Assembly: GCA_030248195.1 (NCBI GenBank)
Contig: JASAND010008562.1
Location: 1 to 64,000, forward strand
DNA from: Trissonchulus latispiculum
Lineage: Eukaryota; Nematoda; Enoplea; Enoplida; Ironidae
Length of the DNA stretch: 64,000 nucleotides
Direction: 5' to 3'
The stretch's first letter is position 1. Each line of letters starts with the position of its first letter. Below the pieces are notes generated by a model. It was not told the DNA's origin and ran no database searches. It worked only from the letters and a program-made list of their open reading frames with translations. Of the stretch, positions 33,892 through 45,180 are shown piece after piece. The translations under genes and the position numbers were made by a program.

Positions 33892-34949
33892 TGCAGTGGT
33901 CTCCGAATATGACTCTGAAATACATTAAAGTAAATATTTAAAAATATAGATCAAATCTTCTGATTTTGTCAACACATTGTTTCAGTGTGCAGAAGTCGAG
34001 CACATTCTGTAAATTTTACATTTGACCTACCTTTAACCTAGTTCAGTGTGCAAGTCACTGATTAACCAAATTTGTGCAGCTCCTTAATTTGAATAAAAAC
34101 TTTTCGATGTTTGTGTTTGCTAACAATTCTGGAAAAGCTGGTTTCAGCAGGATAATCTCAAAATAGGCTAATTTTTCGCACGAAAGTTCTTAAAAATCAC
34201 TACCCAAAACTATAAAAGTAGGAGACGTATGACTTGAGGCGAAGTCGTAGAGCACGTTAGTGAGAGTACAATGATCATAGTGGCCGGGCACAACTTTTCA
34301 TGCATTGTTCTAGAGCTTCAAATTTTTGTTTTCAATGTAAATTTAGGTAATGAAGCTGGTGTTTTTACAAAACAGTTTATCATCATGATACCCGATGTAT
34401 TTTCGAATAAAATTGGACCATAATTAACCTTTCTGCAACTATATATGCACATTAAGGGAGCATGACTTTAAATACTAGTTTTTAGCCGTAGATGATTTTA
34501 GACGACTACGAACAGCTTCAGCCTTATATATTTGCTGACAAACAACAACAGTTGTGATGTATCTATATATGGATTTTTTGTTTCAGTGTCAGAAATCCAC
34601 TTGACTAAGGCTGTTCTATTGTATCGACTTTAAGCTGAATATAATGCTGCTTTTGCGCTTTCTGTATTTTTGTTTATGTTTTCTATAAAATATGAAAGAT
34701 GCTGCGTTGGTTTTGCAGCTATGTGACGGTAGGAAGAAATAACACAAAAATCAAAACACCGTGCCAAAACTATATATTGTAACGGCTGGCAAAGATCACA
34801 AGGCCAGCTACTAGGCAAAATATGTACTCTCAAACAATAGCTTTCACTCAAAGTTGCTCATGGCTACAACAACATAGGATATAATCTCAGTTTCCCATTC
34901 TAGTTCAATTAATAGCTCATTTCAGCTTCGCTACACTTATCTCCTTTAT
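33892..34949. other. Intergenic, nothing recognised
   Basis: A+T-rich sequence between the DUF5648-like gene and the Gypsy remnant. No conserved coding sequence, no clear terminal repeats. Confidence 0.5.
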
Positions 34950-37205
34950 AGAAAGATTTGCAGCTGATTTGGAGGTCTTCATATTCAGGACGGATCTCCT
35001 GGCTGCTAGTGCTTGGTTTCCTTTTATCCATTGGCTGGTACGTCAATATCCCAGATTTAGTCGGCGGCTCGTTCTGTTTGCACTGGTCGTCTACTGCGAC
35101 TTTAGCCGTTGACTCTGCTCTGCTCTGCAGTCGATTGAAGCGAACAATCTGACGGGTTCTCTTTCCGATCCATTTGTATGCGATTTGTGGAGTCTGATAA
35201 TTCTTTTAGTTGACCGCCACAGTGCAGTGAAACCCAGCTTCTTCATTTTGAAGTAACAGTTATCCAAGTATACGAGATCCTCTTTATTGTAGGACCCCAC
35301 GCACTTTCCTAACGTAGCATGCTTTTTGGAACGTCTTTTGTCTCAAACTAGATTCTTGTACGCAGCGATAGGTTTTGCTTTGTTTGCTTTTGCTTTGTGG
35401 TTCTTTAATTTGCTCAAATTAGACGTCATTTTTCAGCATAAACGGCAAGTTTATTATATGTATAGGAAACGCAGGCGTAGTCACTTGGCGACCACACCTC
35501 ACGCCCTAATATAAGTAAATTCGGCGTGAATCCTGTGGAAGACTGAACACTGGAACGATACGCCGCCATGATGAAATTGATCATCTGGTCCCCCGCTTAG
35601 GATCATCGTTACAAGACAGCCGAAGCAAATTTTTATTGTGCGATGCGATTAAGCCGTTCCACTTGACTTGTAGTTTGGAGTTTCGTTTCAAATTTAGTAA
35701 AAGTGTCCAGCATCATAAGACAGTATCGACGTCCGATATCCGACTTCTGTAACGGACCCGCTATTCCCACGAGAACTCTGAAATGGTCTACCACTGCGGA
35801 TGGCTGTCACAGGTGCAATTCTTTTACCCCTTTAAATTGATGACATATCTTAAGGTGGTGATTCCCTTTGGTCACATAAAGTTTGCACCATCATAACTCA
35901 TTCATTTCTTGGAGTTAAAAAAGCATTTTTATATCAAAATGTAGCTTGACATTTTCTCTTTGTAATGCATGCCACGAAACTAATGTCGCTTTTCAAAAGT
36001 ATTTTTAACACATTTTAGAAGAAGTATAATTTTCCAGAATTTTTGCAGACTCAAGTAAATTTTTTCGCGAGACATCGGTTATATCATTCGATACCTCCAT
36101 CAAATAGCTGGGGTCGATTTTTTATTTATTGTGAAATCGCTCTTCGTTATATAGAAATAACCAGAAATGTGTGCGTAACCTGTATTTTGCCTACTTTTTC
36201 CAAATTTGTCAAGCGATTACTATAGCTAGAAAGCAGCAATCGGAGCAACCAAAAAATCGTCCCTGGGTATATTTGTGCAGAACACATTTATTCAATAGCA
36301 GCTCTCCAGCTTGCATGGTGAATGCTCCACAATCTTTGGAAAAAATTGGTCGTGTTTTTGCAAAAACTACATTTTTTATGATAGCAGCCTACAGGTTAGC
36401 AGTTGGAAGACGATCATGCGTCAGATAATTTGCCCCTATGAGACCTTCAGATCGACGCCCTTAGTCTGATTTTACGGCTTGCGTAGCTCACGAAATGTTG
36501 GATTATCTGATTTCTGCAAAAATGACAAGTTTTCGAAGCCAAAACAAGAAAATCGGCTATATCTCACGGTAAAAAAAAGCTAGAAACTTGCTTTAAAAAG
36601 CAAAAATGTTAAGCTCAATGAGATCTTTCGAATGAATATAGTCATAACTGGATAGCAGCTGCTGAACGTTCAGGAATTGGGAAAAACCATTCTGACCGGA
36701 AATCTCGAATTTTTGAACCGGGATTGGGCGGAGGGTGTTAGAAAGCTAAAAGAACTTATTTCGGAAAGTTTAATCAAATTTCATCTTGATTTACGCCGCC
36801 AAATAACAATATGTGCCCAAAAGGAATCACCACCTTAAACGAACGGAACGGCAGCAGAGCTTTTTGTCTGTTGAATGCGTTCCAATGTCTTCTTAAAGCT
36901 GACAAGTGAGCAAGTAAGCAATCATGTTCGCAATTAAGAAACTCAGCTTTTCTGATTGTGGGAGCCACAATGTTAAAAATATTCCTTTCGCGTGCGTCTG
37001 TCTCCAACCACACGATAAAGTACACATTTGTCTAAACGAAGCTGGTCCAATTGATCCATGAGCCTCAAAAAACGCTTGAGTATTGCTAAATCGCTTAAGT
37101 ACCTGAAACCGCTTTGAGGAGGTTGATGTTAGAGACTTTAGTACTGCAATTATTGGCAGCAAATCATTATCTCGTCGTTGCTCTCTGGCTAACCGTGTCA
37201 GTTAG
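34950..37205 (-). pseudogene. Ty3/Gypsy pol remnant (integrase), degenerate
   Basis: Read on the minus strand, 37205-36839 resembles the region in front of and including the integrase zinc-binding domain (VAPTIRKAEFLNCEHDCLLAHL). From 35840 down to 35050 come core-domain-like pieces (a DIAGPL-like start, QVERLNR, AYRSS..STGFTPN..LGREV) and a C-terminal piece. Several stops and frameshifts break it. A TTAA element (35854-36834) is inserted in the middle, and the flanks are collinear across it. LTRs were not found. It is a long-dead retrotransposon fragment. Confidence 0.7.
35854..36834. mobile_element. TTAA-flanked element, family B
   Basis: TTAA at 35850-35853 and 36835-36838. Ends GGTGGTGATTCCCTTTGG and, reverse complemented at the right, GGTGGTGATTCCTTTTGG; the next bases (CACAT) also match. 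981 bp, similar in size and ends to the element at 27146. It splits the Gypsy remnant. No supported ORF. Confidence 0.85.
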
Positions 37206-37254
37206 TCTATGTTCTGTTTCAACAATAAAGAAATGAAATTGTCACTTGAGTGCC

Positions 37255-37345
37255 TGAGATTCTAAAACTTCTGGCGGGATTGGAGCCCACAACTTCGTAT
37301 TAAAAGGCTCCCTTTCTGTGCAAATTGAGCTATTGAGGCAACAGT
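37255..37345 (-). repeat. tRNA-derived SINE head
   Basis: Minus strand: TGCCTCAATAGCTCAATTTG (about 37320-37339) is A-box-like and GGGCTCCAATCCCGC (37274-37288) is B-box-like. Degenerate, no intact cloverleaf. Confidence 0.5.
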
Positions 37346-38086
37346 AGCACCAATCTTTCAGCTATTCCAGTTGAGGAAACTGGCGCAATTGATACCGCAA
37401 AATTGAATCGACCGGCGCAGAATTAGACAATGGCTGCCTTACCATATGAGCAGTCTTTTTGGAGTGGTTACTCCCGATTCACGTCAAGTAATTTGTGGAT
37501 TAACTTAAAACTCCGCTGTGAATAAATCAAAATGACATCTGAATAAATTGAGTTTGCACTAACAAGTATTTTGGAATTAGGGAAATAGTACTCATAAAAT
37601 AAATTAAATAGTTTAAAGTAGGTATAATTTTATGTTTACTTGCAACCCTCACCATGCACTAAGAGTCACAACTGAATAAAATTTATGCACGGTACTTATC
37701 TCAAGGTATAGCGAAACGGCAGAGCTGACTTGACTTAAACATTTATGCGATATCACATTGTGGCTTATAATTTACCTAAGTGCTTCGGGAAACACAGCTA
37801 CCTTAACTTTGTATTTGTGGTATAATCGTAATCGTTACCGCTAACTGCGCATATCCCTCCATCTTCTTCTGTTTTTGTTAGAAGCAAGGTTGATGTTTCT
37901 GAAGATGTTCTGAAGCTATATCAGCGCTAGCATAGCACAACATAATGTTTAAGAGTATGACTCGGCAGCCTGCCAACAAGCTAACTCCCAGAAAGCTTCA
38001 AGGTGCTTGACTAATTGGTTCTTATGTAATTATCGACCTATGAAAAATTTTAAGATGCTCAAAGCCATGTGTCTTTGTAGTTTGTA

Positions 38087-38097
38087 TTTATTTTATT
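38087..38097 (-). promoter_or_regulatory. Poly(A) signal of the secreted Cys-rich gene
   Basis: Two overlapping AATAAA hexamers on the minus strand about 80 bases after the stop codon at 38175-38177. Confidence 0.5.
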
Positions 38098-38174
38098 TCG
38101 TGCAAAGTACGCCACAATTATTTCACAAACACAAACACAAATCAAAGTTTAGAGCTCTATGAGAGCTTGCCAGG

Positions 38175-41100
38175 TTAGCATTCTAAACTGCAAGTTGGGA
38201 TTCGCTCAGAAATTCCAAATTGAATCTGCTCACACACGCCTTTCTTTATTCCTTCTCCACAAGAAGCTTGATAATCACCCAGACAATTGACGTAGGTCTT
38301 AGTTAAGCTGAAAACATTGAAAACGGGAAAATAACCAACATTTGAAATTAAGAAAATTGAAATTGCTAGGAAACCAAAGAAAACTGAAATTATTTTGAGT
38401 ATCACCAGAGTAACCTTGCGGAGTAATTGTGCTTTCTTTAAAGTTACCTGCAAAATTGTTCCGGATGGTGTTGTACATTTTTCATATAGTCAGCTACACA
38501 GCTCACAAATGTCCAAAGATCGGTCTTATAGATGTTTGCCAAACAATTTGCCATTTCTTCCGGAGCTGAAAATACAAACATCGTCAAACATTATGAAGGA
38601 TTTATAGCTACTGGGAACGATGTACAAACTAATACAAACGAAGGACAATAGTACAAACCAATTATGAGTGGAGTGACTATTTCTTTGAAAGAAAGGGTTC
38701 ACCACTTCCTGACAGAAGTAATTGCCACAGCAACACCTCCGAACCTAAAAATTCGGGCCTGAAGTGTGAATTCAACCCGCAACCTTTAGCTGTGTCGGCC
38801 AACAAACTACCGATTATAGCCTTCCAATCACATTCGAACCAAGCTAAGTTTGAGTTCGTTCCCTAACAGTTGGCAGCTGCTCTCAAAAATATGTGCTAAT
38901 AAGTTGCTTGGTCAGGTTGTGACATAAGCGAATCTGAACCTGAATCGGTTATTTCATTATTACGTAAGCAAAAACCCTGTGAAAGTTTGGCTGATGCTTA
39001 ACTCAATTTTTTACCGAAAAATTGAGAGCAATTATTAAGTGATACGAGAGCCTTGGACACTTTATCAATTCTTCCAATCCTAATTTCAACTTTTCACACT
39101 ACACATTGTAACCAAATGAAAACCTAACAAGTTTGTGCTAACATACGAGGAGTTTTGCATCCTGCGAACCAATCTCGGTAAGCAACTTCGTAGCCAATAG
39201 CGTCTCCCTCCGACAGACCATAGGCTTCGACGAAAACATCAGCTTTCAAGCAGGCAGTTTTTTGATCACCCAAGCATGTGCTGAAGTTGGCAAGGGCTCT
39301 AAAATCATTAAGATTAAATATCAGTACCAGCGAACACGATGTTGCCTTTAACCCTCTTCTGCCCGAGACTTTTCGGGGAAAGCGGCTCAAAATGACCAAT
39401 TTTAGAGTTTTGGCTGCCATTTTTACTGAGAGCACCTAGAGAGATGGTACCACCATCACTCGATAGATAATTAAATTATCTATATTATTAAATGCAGCGT
39501 TTTTGGGTTTCCGATGCAACCAAAAAGCTAGGAGCCGGCAAAATCGGACAAAGGACGAATTTTTGCTAAACTTTCATTGCAAAAAACAAATAAATTTATT
39601 TTTTGCTGCAAGACTTGATTCTCAGACGGGATCAACTATATGTTAATTTAATCTGCATAATCTCCCCTATCGCCCAGTAGAACGGCTTTGCCGCAAACTA
39701 ATTACAACCGATGTTGGAATCATTTAAAATAAACACAGAAACATAGCACACAATTTGCGGAATCATCCATTCCGCAAAAGGAAAGCCGGGACTTTATTTC
39801 GTTAGCAACTATTGAACTTATTACTCCAAATTGTAGTGCGAGTGTCGAAGAAAAAGGAGCACGTGATCAGAGCGCCATTGTGCAGCCGGTGTCTGCTCTT
39901 TGGAACGGATGCCAGAAATCACCACTTGTGCCAAGTGGCTTAAATGGTATAAAAGGATTAAGTCTAGTATCACTGGAAGAATCAGTGGTCATCTAACCTG
40001 TAGAGAATTTGGTACACGCACTGTGGAGAAAAATAGTACTGATTGATAGCGAAGACCCAGACAGGGTAACGTCAAGAGTGCATAATTGCACTATTATTAA
40101 GAAGAAGAGTAAGCCACTAGAGGGCTTCTCTTCACTGCATTGCGTAACGGTGCTCCGACCACAATACGCGAATGTTCCCCCGTTTGGGGGGGGGTCGACC
40201 AAATCGACATCGCATACCCCCCTCCGTTTGGTGGGGGGGGGTAGCCAACAGCCAATCAGATTGCAGAAACCCCCACTCCGTTTGGTGGGGGGGGTAGAGC
40301 AGAGGATTACGGTAGTTTTTGTTCTATTCGAAAATGGGTCCCCGTTTGGGGGGGCCGCTCAAGCAGGCTAAGTTTTGCTCATTCTGATTGGCTGTTGGCG
40401 ACCCCCCCCCCAAACGGGGACCACTTTTTGTGACCCCCCCAAACGGGGACCCCTTTTGCATACCCCCCACCAAACGGGGACCTCGGGTGTCGACCCCCCC
40501 CCAAACGGGGACCCTTTTTCAAAAGCCAGAATCAGCCTGCCTACCCCCCCCCCACCAAACGGGGAGGGGGTTTCTGCAATCTGATTGGCTGTTGCCTACC
40601 CCCCCCCACCAAACGGGGAGGGGGTATGATTTGGCGACCCCCCCAAACGGGGGAACATTCGCGTATTGTGGTCGGAGCACCGTTACGCAATGCCAAGAAG
40701 AGGAGCCCTCTAGTGGCTTACTCTTCTTCTAATATATAGAAGAAAATCATGGACTCTTGGTAACGTGCTTGCAAAACCTTGTGTTTGCTAGCAGAAAAGT
40801 TCCCAAATGCCTCCTAAATTTGTCAATTGTTCAAATAGGTGCATCTGTTCAAGCAACATTTTTAGCATATTTGGATCTAAATAAAACGTCTAATGCTTTG
40901 AGTTGGACACTTTCAAAATCCAAATGATTACTCCAGTCTAAAAAATGTAACTTTACTCAGTGTATATTAGTTCGGTTTGCAATGACTAAAATGCACAAAA
41001 CTCACTGGCACCAATATTTAAATCCTTTTCCACCGACATTGCCAATGGCTTTCAGCAGGACGATACCGAATTCGGCCGCGTTGGGCGCAGGATATAGTCC

Positions 41101-41433
41101 TGGGATGTGCTTTCCAAGATATTCCCCGAAGCCTTCACCGCATCGAATCAGTTTAGATTTGTCACATTTCGGCGCCGTTTCCTCCTCCTGGGCGCCGCAG
41201 AAAGCAAGGATTAAAGCAACTGGAATACAAAAATACAGTTATTGATGCAATAAACTAAGGTTTTATTCGAAGTACCTTATCCACTTTTACTAGTTAATTT
41301 CTCAAAATTAATATAAACACTTCAAAAAGTTGAGTATTGGCGGCTGCCCCTTATTCGCCAAAAGAATATTCGTGCTTTCTTTCAAAAAATAAAGATTAAT
41401 AAACTTACAAAAGAAACACTTCAATACCACCAT
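38175..41433 (-). CDS. Secreted Cys-rich protein with duplicated C-x8-CLGD unit
   Basis: Minus-strand exons in transcript order: 41433-41409, 41219-41006, 39298-39147, 38565-38448, 38307-38175. All have GT-AG junctions with matching phases; 213 residues. The start MVVLKCFFFALILAF followed by CGAQ is a typical signal peptide; its first intron falls inside it. The mature part has about 16 cysteines and two copies of a unit C-x8-CLGD-x4-C (CLGDQKTAC and CLGDYQASC), each followed by a longer helical segment and a further Cys. I infer an extracellular, disulfide-rich, mostly helical protein made by duplication. The spacing is reminiscent of nematode DUF19/T20D4.11-like proteins, but I cannot confirm membership. 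No function assigned. The large second intron holds a foldback element (40100-40730). Confidence 0.8.
38705..38870 (-). repeat. tRNA-derived SINE
   Basis: Same family as 10730-10890: minus-strand body with AATTTTTAGGTTCGGAGGTG, degenerate B box GGGTTGAATTCACAC, and flank ACCAAGCTAAGTTTGAGTT. The copy is more decayed. It lies in the intron between exons 4 and 3 of the secreted Cys-rich gene. Confidence 0.6.
40100..40730. mobile_element. Foldback element with CCCCAAACGGGG units
   Basis: Inverted arms: AGAAGAAGAGTAAGCCACTA (from 40100) against TAGTGGCTTACTCTTCTTCT (to 40730), and within them ATTGCGTAACGG...GAATGTTC against GAACATTCGCG...CCGTTACGC. The interior has about eleven units of a C run followed by AAACGGGG, four in one orientation on the left and seven in the other on the right, separated by unrelated short stretches. 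It lies in the second intron of the secreted Cys-rich gene. Confidence 0.75.
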
Positions 41434-41490
41434 GTTGGGCTTCAAAGCTGTATTACAAACAAGGAACAAAAACCGAACACTTCAGAAACC

Positions 41491-41513
41491 GACTGAACTT
41501 TGCGGTTTTATGC
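41491..41513 (-). promoter_or_regulatory. Possible core promoter of the secreted Cys-rich gene
   Basis: On the minus strand GCATAAAA (TATA-like, 41506-41513) is followed by TTCAGTC (41491-41497), similar to the TCAGT initiator, some 60-75 bases before the ATG. The spacing between the two is shorter than usual, so this is tentative. Confidence 0.3.
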
Positions 41514-43298
41514 ACAGAATTTACGCCTGGATGTGACGTCAATAAACCGTTGCTATCGTTAAAAACAAATATTGCGAAATCAAATATGAGTGATTCAATT
41601 TATCTATCCGGTTTTTGATAAACTTGTTTTTAGCAAAACTCGTTTTGGCTCTTTTTGCTGACAAATCCATTATATACGGTTTTAGCGGTCATACCTAATT
41701 TTAAAATGTTGTGACTATGAGTCAGTGATAAAATTGTTAATAATCACAGTTGTAACAAGAACGATGTGTGGATGACTACACCTTGTGATACGATTGTGTT
41801 ATCTTGTGATATTAAGTTGTTGTGCTGTAAGAGTTAGACCTAAAGGGAAGCATTTTTCCATTGTTTGCGTTCAGCAAAAATTGTAAATAAAATTCGTCAG
41901 AAGATTGCTTTCGCATTATTGCAGTCTGTTTGAGATAAAGAAAGCTGCCAACTCTGGCAAATATAAGGTGAAAGTGAAAACAAAACTGATTTTAAGCCAC
42001 ATTTACTTAGGCCATATTAGTATACAGATCAGACTAAAAATTGTCCGCATTAAAGAGCCAGTTCTTCGGAATAAACGTATTGCATTTCAATTCGGCGAAT
42101 TAAAAATGGGGCTACTAATTGTTTGCCCCGACTTTGTAATATTGACCTACCTTTTGGGACAGCTATAGATCATAGATGTGGTCACAAAATATCGGGCACT
42201 GCGATTTTATCTGTCCTCCAGCCGTGCACAGCAGTCGCTTTATGTGCCCGACCCTGATGTCGGGTATGAAACCCTGGAGCTAGATTCACGGAATGACAGA
42301 ACGTACTAAGTTCTCGTCGCAGGTGTGTGATTTCCTAATCAAATAAGATCGTTTGGCGTTGCTTGTCTACCTGATAAAACTAGGGCTCGTTTAGTTGGAT
42401 AAAATAGATCCTATTCAAATGCAGGTCTTTATTCCAATCATCAAATAAAATTGACATTCAAATCTGCATCAAACCTCAAATCACAAAGCACACAAAATGC
42501 CCCCAGACGTTGACCCCAAAATGGCAGAATAGACTTAATTCACTAACCACTGACCTATTTTACCAAAGTAAGCAATTGCAATTTTATCTTGACTGTTCAT
42601 GAAATGTTACATTTTTGTTCAGAGTCAACTACCGTATACTTAAGCTTCGCACACCAATTTTTCCAATATTCTACAATATTGGGCCCCTCTTGTCGCCGCC
42701 CGCCCACAATTAGTACATTAGTAAGGTGAGAAAGCTAAGATTTTTGGGTTGTAACCACGAAAAGTTAAAAGCTAACTAATATTAGAAAATCAAAAGTAAG
42801 TTAAAAACGTCGACACACCGTCGCGTGTCCGGGTAGACTTTTAGTGCCACCGGCACAACTACTTACTACTATTGCTATACTAATACTACTACTTACTTAC
42901 TTACTACTTTCGGCCCACAATAAACTAATCGGCTACCTCCGATCGACGCACACTTTTGACCAACGCAACTAGAGTACACAAAAAGAAAACAGACAAGAAA
43001 TCAGACACTAACGCTACGAGACGGGCGACGACAGCAAAGGTTACTCTGGACTATTACCCTACCCACTTTACACCCAAACTCAGCCAGTTCCTAAAGACAC
43101 ATGTACAAACTGCACAACAATAACGGCTAAGTCGGCCAAAATATGTCGAAAAAGACGAACAAAATCTAATGAATGCAATTCAAGGCTATTAAAATATTAG
43201 TAGTTGAAGTTACCAGATTAAATATAAAAATTGAAATTACATGAATTAGTGCTACAAAAAAATAGTATGTTAACAAAGATTCAATTTAAACAAACAAT
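41514..43298. other. Intergenic, one transposon fragment
   Basis: Mostly unassigned A+T-rich DNA. At 42104-42255 there is a fragment of TTAA family A (GGGGCTACTAATTGTTTGCC, CGACTTTGTAATATTGACCT, TATGTGCCCGACCC). A (CTACTT)n-like stretch occurs at about 42865-42905. No gene recognised. Confidence 0.5.
42104..42255. mobile_element. TTAA family A left-end fragment
   Basis: Aligns with the first ~150 bases of the element at 14059: GGGGCTACTAA, TTTGCCCCGACTTTG, CCTAC.TTTTGG, ATGTGGTCA, AAATATCGGG, TTTATGTGCCCGACC. No matching right end nearby. Confidence 0.65.
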
Positions 43299-43319
43299 TT
43301 AATAAACAGGGAACAACCA

Positions 43320-43900
43320 GTGTTTGTGGTCAATGTGGGAAAGGACGGTATCAAAATGGCCCAGTATTGCATCTGTCAGGTAGCATAACCAGCCCAAGAC
43401 TATAGCCAGCCACCTCCGGGTGATATGAGTCCAAATCCAGACCTCCGAGATATTACCCGAACCAAAATAAACAAGGGCAAGACAAATTGAAATTGGGTGG
43501 TTTTGAAATTGGGCGGTGACAGGGACGGTTTTGTAATTTGGGCATTGTGGCTGCCTCGTCCCTGTGGTGGTGGTCACCGGGGCTGATATCGATTGCATGC
43601 CCGGTGGTTTGGGAGAAAGTTTGAGGTATCAGGGCGTTGCCAAGGACGGGTACGTAGGGTCCGGCGGAGGAACTGCCCACGGTGGAGGACGATCTGTCAG
43701 TGGACGGTGGACACAGGTCAGAGTTGCCAGATCGGGCAGGGTGAGATGCTTCTGTCCAGGGCGACCGCTGGTCGCCTCGGCATTGCCAGCTTAGTTTGGC
43801 ATTTTGGCTATGGCCGAATTAATGATTCATCACCAGCACCGGCCCGCTTGGAAGAGCGGCGCAGTGATCCGGGAGCGGATATCCTGGAAGCGGAGGAGTC
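43320..43900 (+). pseudogene. Probable Ty3/Gypsy gag-protease remnant
   Basis: GC-richer than its surroundings. Around 43572 the plus strand encodes TGADIDCMPG, like the active-site region of retroelement aspartic proteases (the preceding Asp is replaced, reading VTGAD). About 150 bases later, in another frame, LLSRATAGRLGIA resembles the end of Gypsy-type protease domains. A Cys-x2-Cys-like stretch before it could be a zinc knuckle. Frameshifts separate the pieces. Identification rests on short motifs only. Confidence 0.45.
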
Positions 43901-43930
43901 CCGTCAGTTGCAGTGAAACTGGTTTCGTCT

Positions 43931-44130
43931 TATGGCGATTTCATAGTCCCAGTCGCCTCTAGACGTGCGTCGACGCGCGTCAACACGCCCATTTATAGCT
44001 TGCCAGTTTACGCGCATCGACGCACGTCGACGAGCGTTGATGCGCGCAAAATGATATTGACGTTTGTAGACGCGCGTAGGCTCGCGTCGACGCGCGTACA
44101 CCTGCGTTCGCGACTATGAAGGCACCTTAA
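43931..44130. mobile_element. MITE, GACGCGCGTC family
   Basis: Imperfect inverted ends: GGCGATTTCATAGTCCCAG on the left, CGCGACTATGAAGGCACCTT on the right. In between, repeated words GACGCGCGT, CGTCGACGCG and TGCGTCGACG in both orientations. The right end matches the terminus of the repeat at 18513. Confidence 0.65.
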
Positions 44131-45180
44131 GGGAAAACGACGGATTCAGCGAATCATCGTGGGATTGTTCGAACCTGTCAATGAACTTTCCGCCCAACTT
44201 CCGGCAAGTGTTGTTAGGTCCTGCAAAAAAGTGACCTCCTTGTCATTCCTTAGAGGTCCTAGGTTGTCCAGGGGATCGGTCGTCGGAATTCCGGTGCGCG
44301 AGCTGGACGAACTACCATTGGGTTGTCAGTCAAAGGTCTCCCGTGTGTCAGGGATTGCCGAGGTGAAGACACCCGCCATGACGGTGGCAGAAGACCAGAT
44401 GCCAGATCTGTTTCCGTCAGATGTCAACCAAGCAACCGAACAGGCTCCGCGGCAATAGAGAACCGACAGAAACGGACGGCCACATCAAGGCCGAATGTCA
44501 ACAAAGGCAAAGTTCTAATATGGCTCACAAGCACCGGAAAACAGGTGCGGGGCACATAGAGAGAGCCGCCAAGCACCCAAAAGGGCACCAGTCACTAGCC
44601 AAATCACGGCAAAACAGCATAAACATCACCATGAAACATCCAATACAAAGCCAGAATGCCGGTTCCGTGCCGAGTTGAGCTTACTGAAGGAGGTCAGCAT
44701 CCTCCAGTCCCACCTATCCATTTACCACAGATTTGGGGATGGCCACGCCACAAAGAGCAAGGGGGGACCAGGGGGGAAGCAAATAAAACCAAAATGAAGC
44801 ACAGATCTAAAACACACAAGAAAAGAATAAATAGCAAACAACAAGTTAGAACAAATATAAAAATTCAGACACAAAAAGGCCAAAACAAAATAAGCCAAGT
44901 GTTTTTTGTTTTTTGTATCTGGCTCAACATCGATGGGTTCAATAGCAGACCCGACAGATGCTGCTCTCCGCAGGCTACATAAAGGCAGTCAAAGGAGCGG
45001 AGAAAGGAAGGCCAAGGACAGAAAACATGGCCCTCAAGCCAGACTGGCGTGCGGTTATTGGCCAGGGTCAGCACAGCTGAAGTAGCCTCAGTCACCCTCA
45101 AGGCAGCTACTGTCGTCAAGCCGACAGTATCTGCCCCCCGCGTATCAGCAGTGACTAAGATGGTAGAAACGTATTAATAG
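44131..45180. other. GC-rich remnant with short ORFs, unassigned
   Basis: Continues the GC-richer block after the MITE. The longest plus-strand frame is 44159-44458 (about 99 codons, containing GIPVRELDELPLG), without a recognised family. Since the block starts with protease-like sequence it may be further decayed retroelement DNA. Confidence 0.3.

Noticed and set aside
34958..35152. Plus-strand frame with hydrophobic stretch
   Set aside because: Antisense to the Gypsy integrase remnant, which explains the openness.
40183..40660. Regularly repeated C-run/AAACGGGG units resembling a CRISPR array
   Set aside because: Units occur in opposite orientations around a centre inside a foldback transposon, spacers are irregular, and the genome is an animal's.
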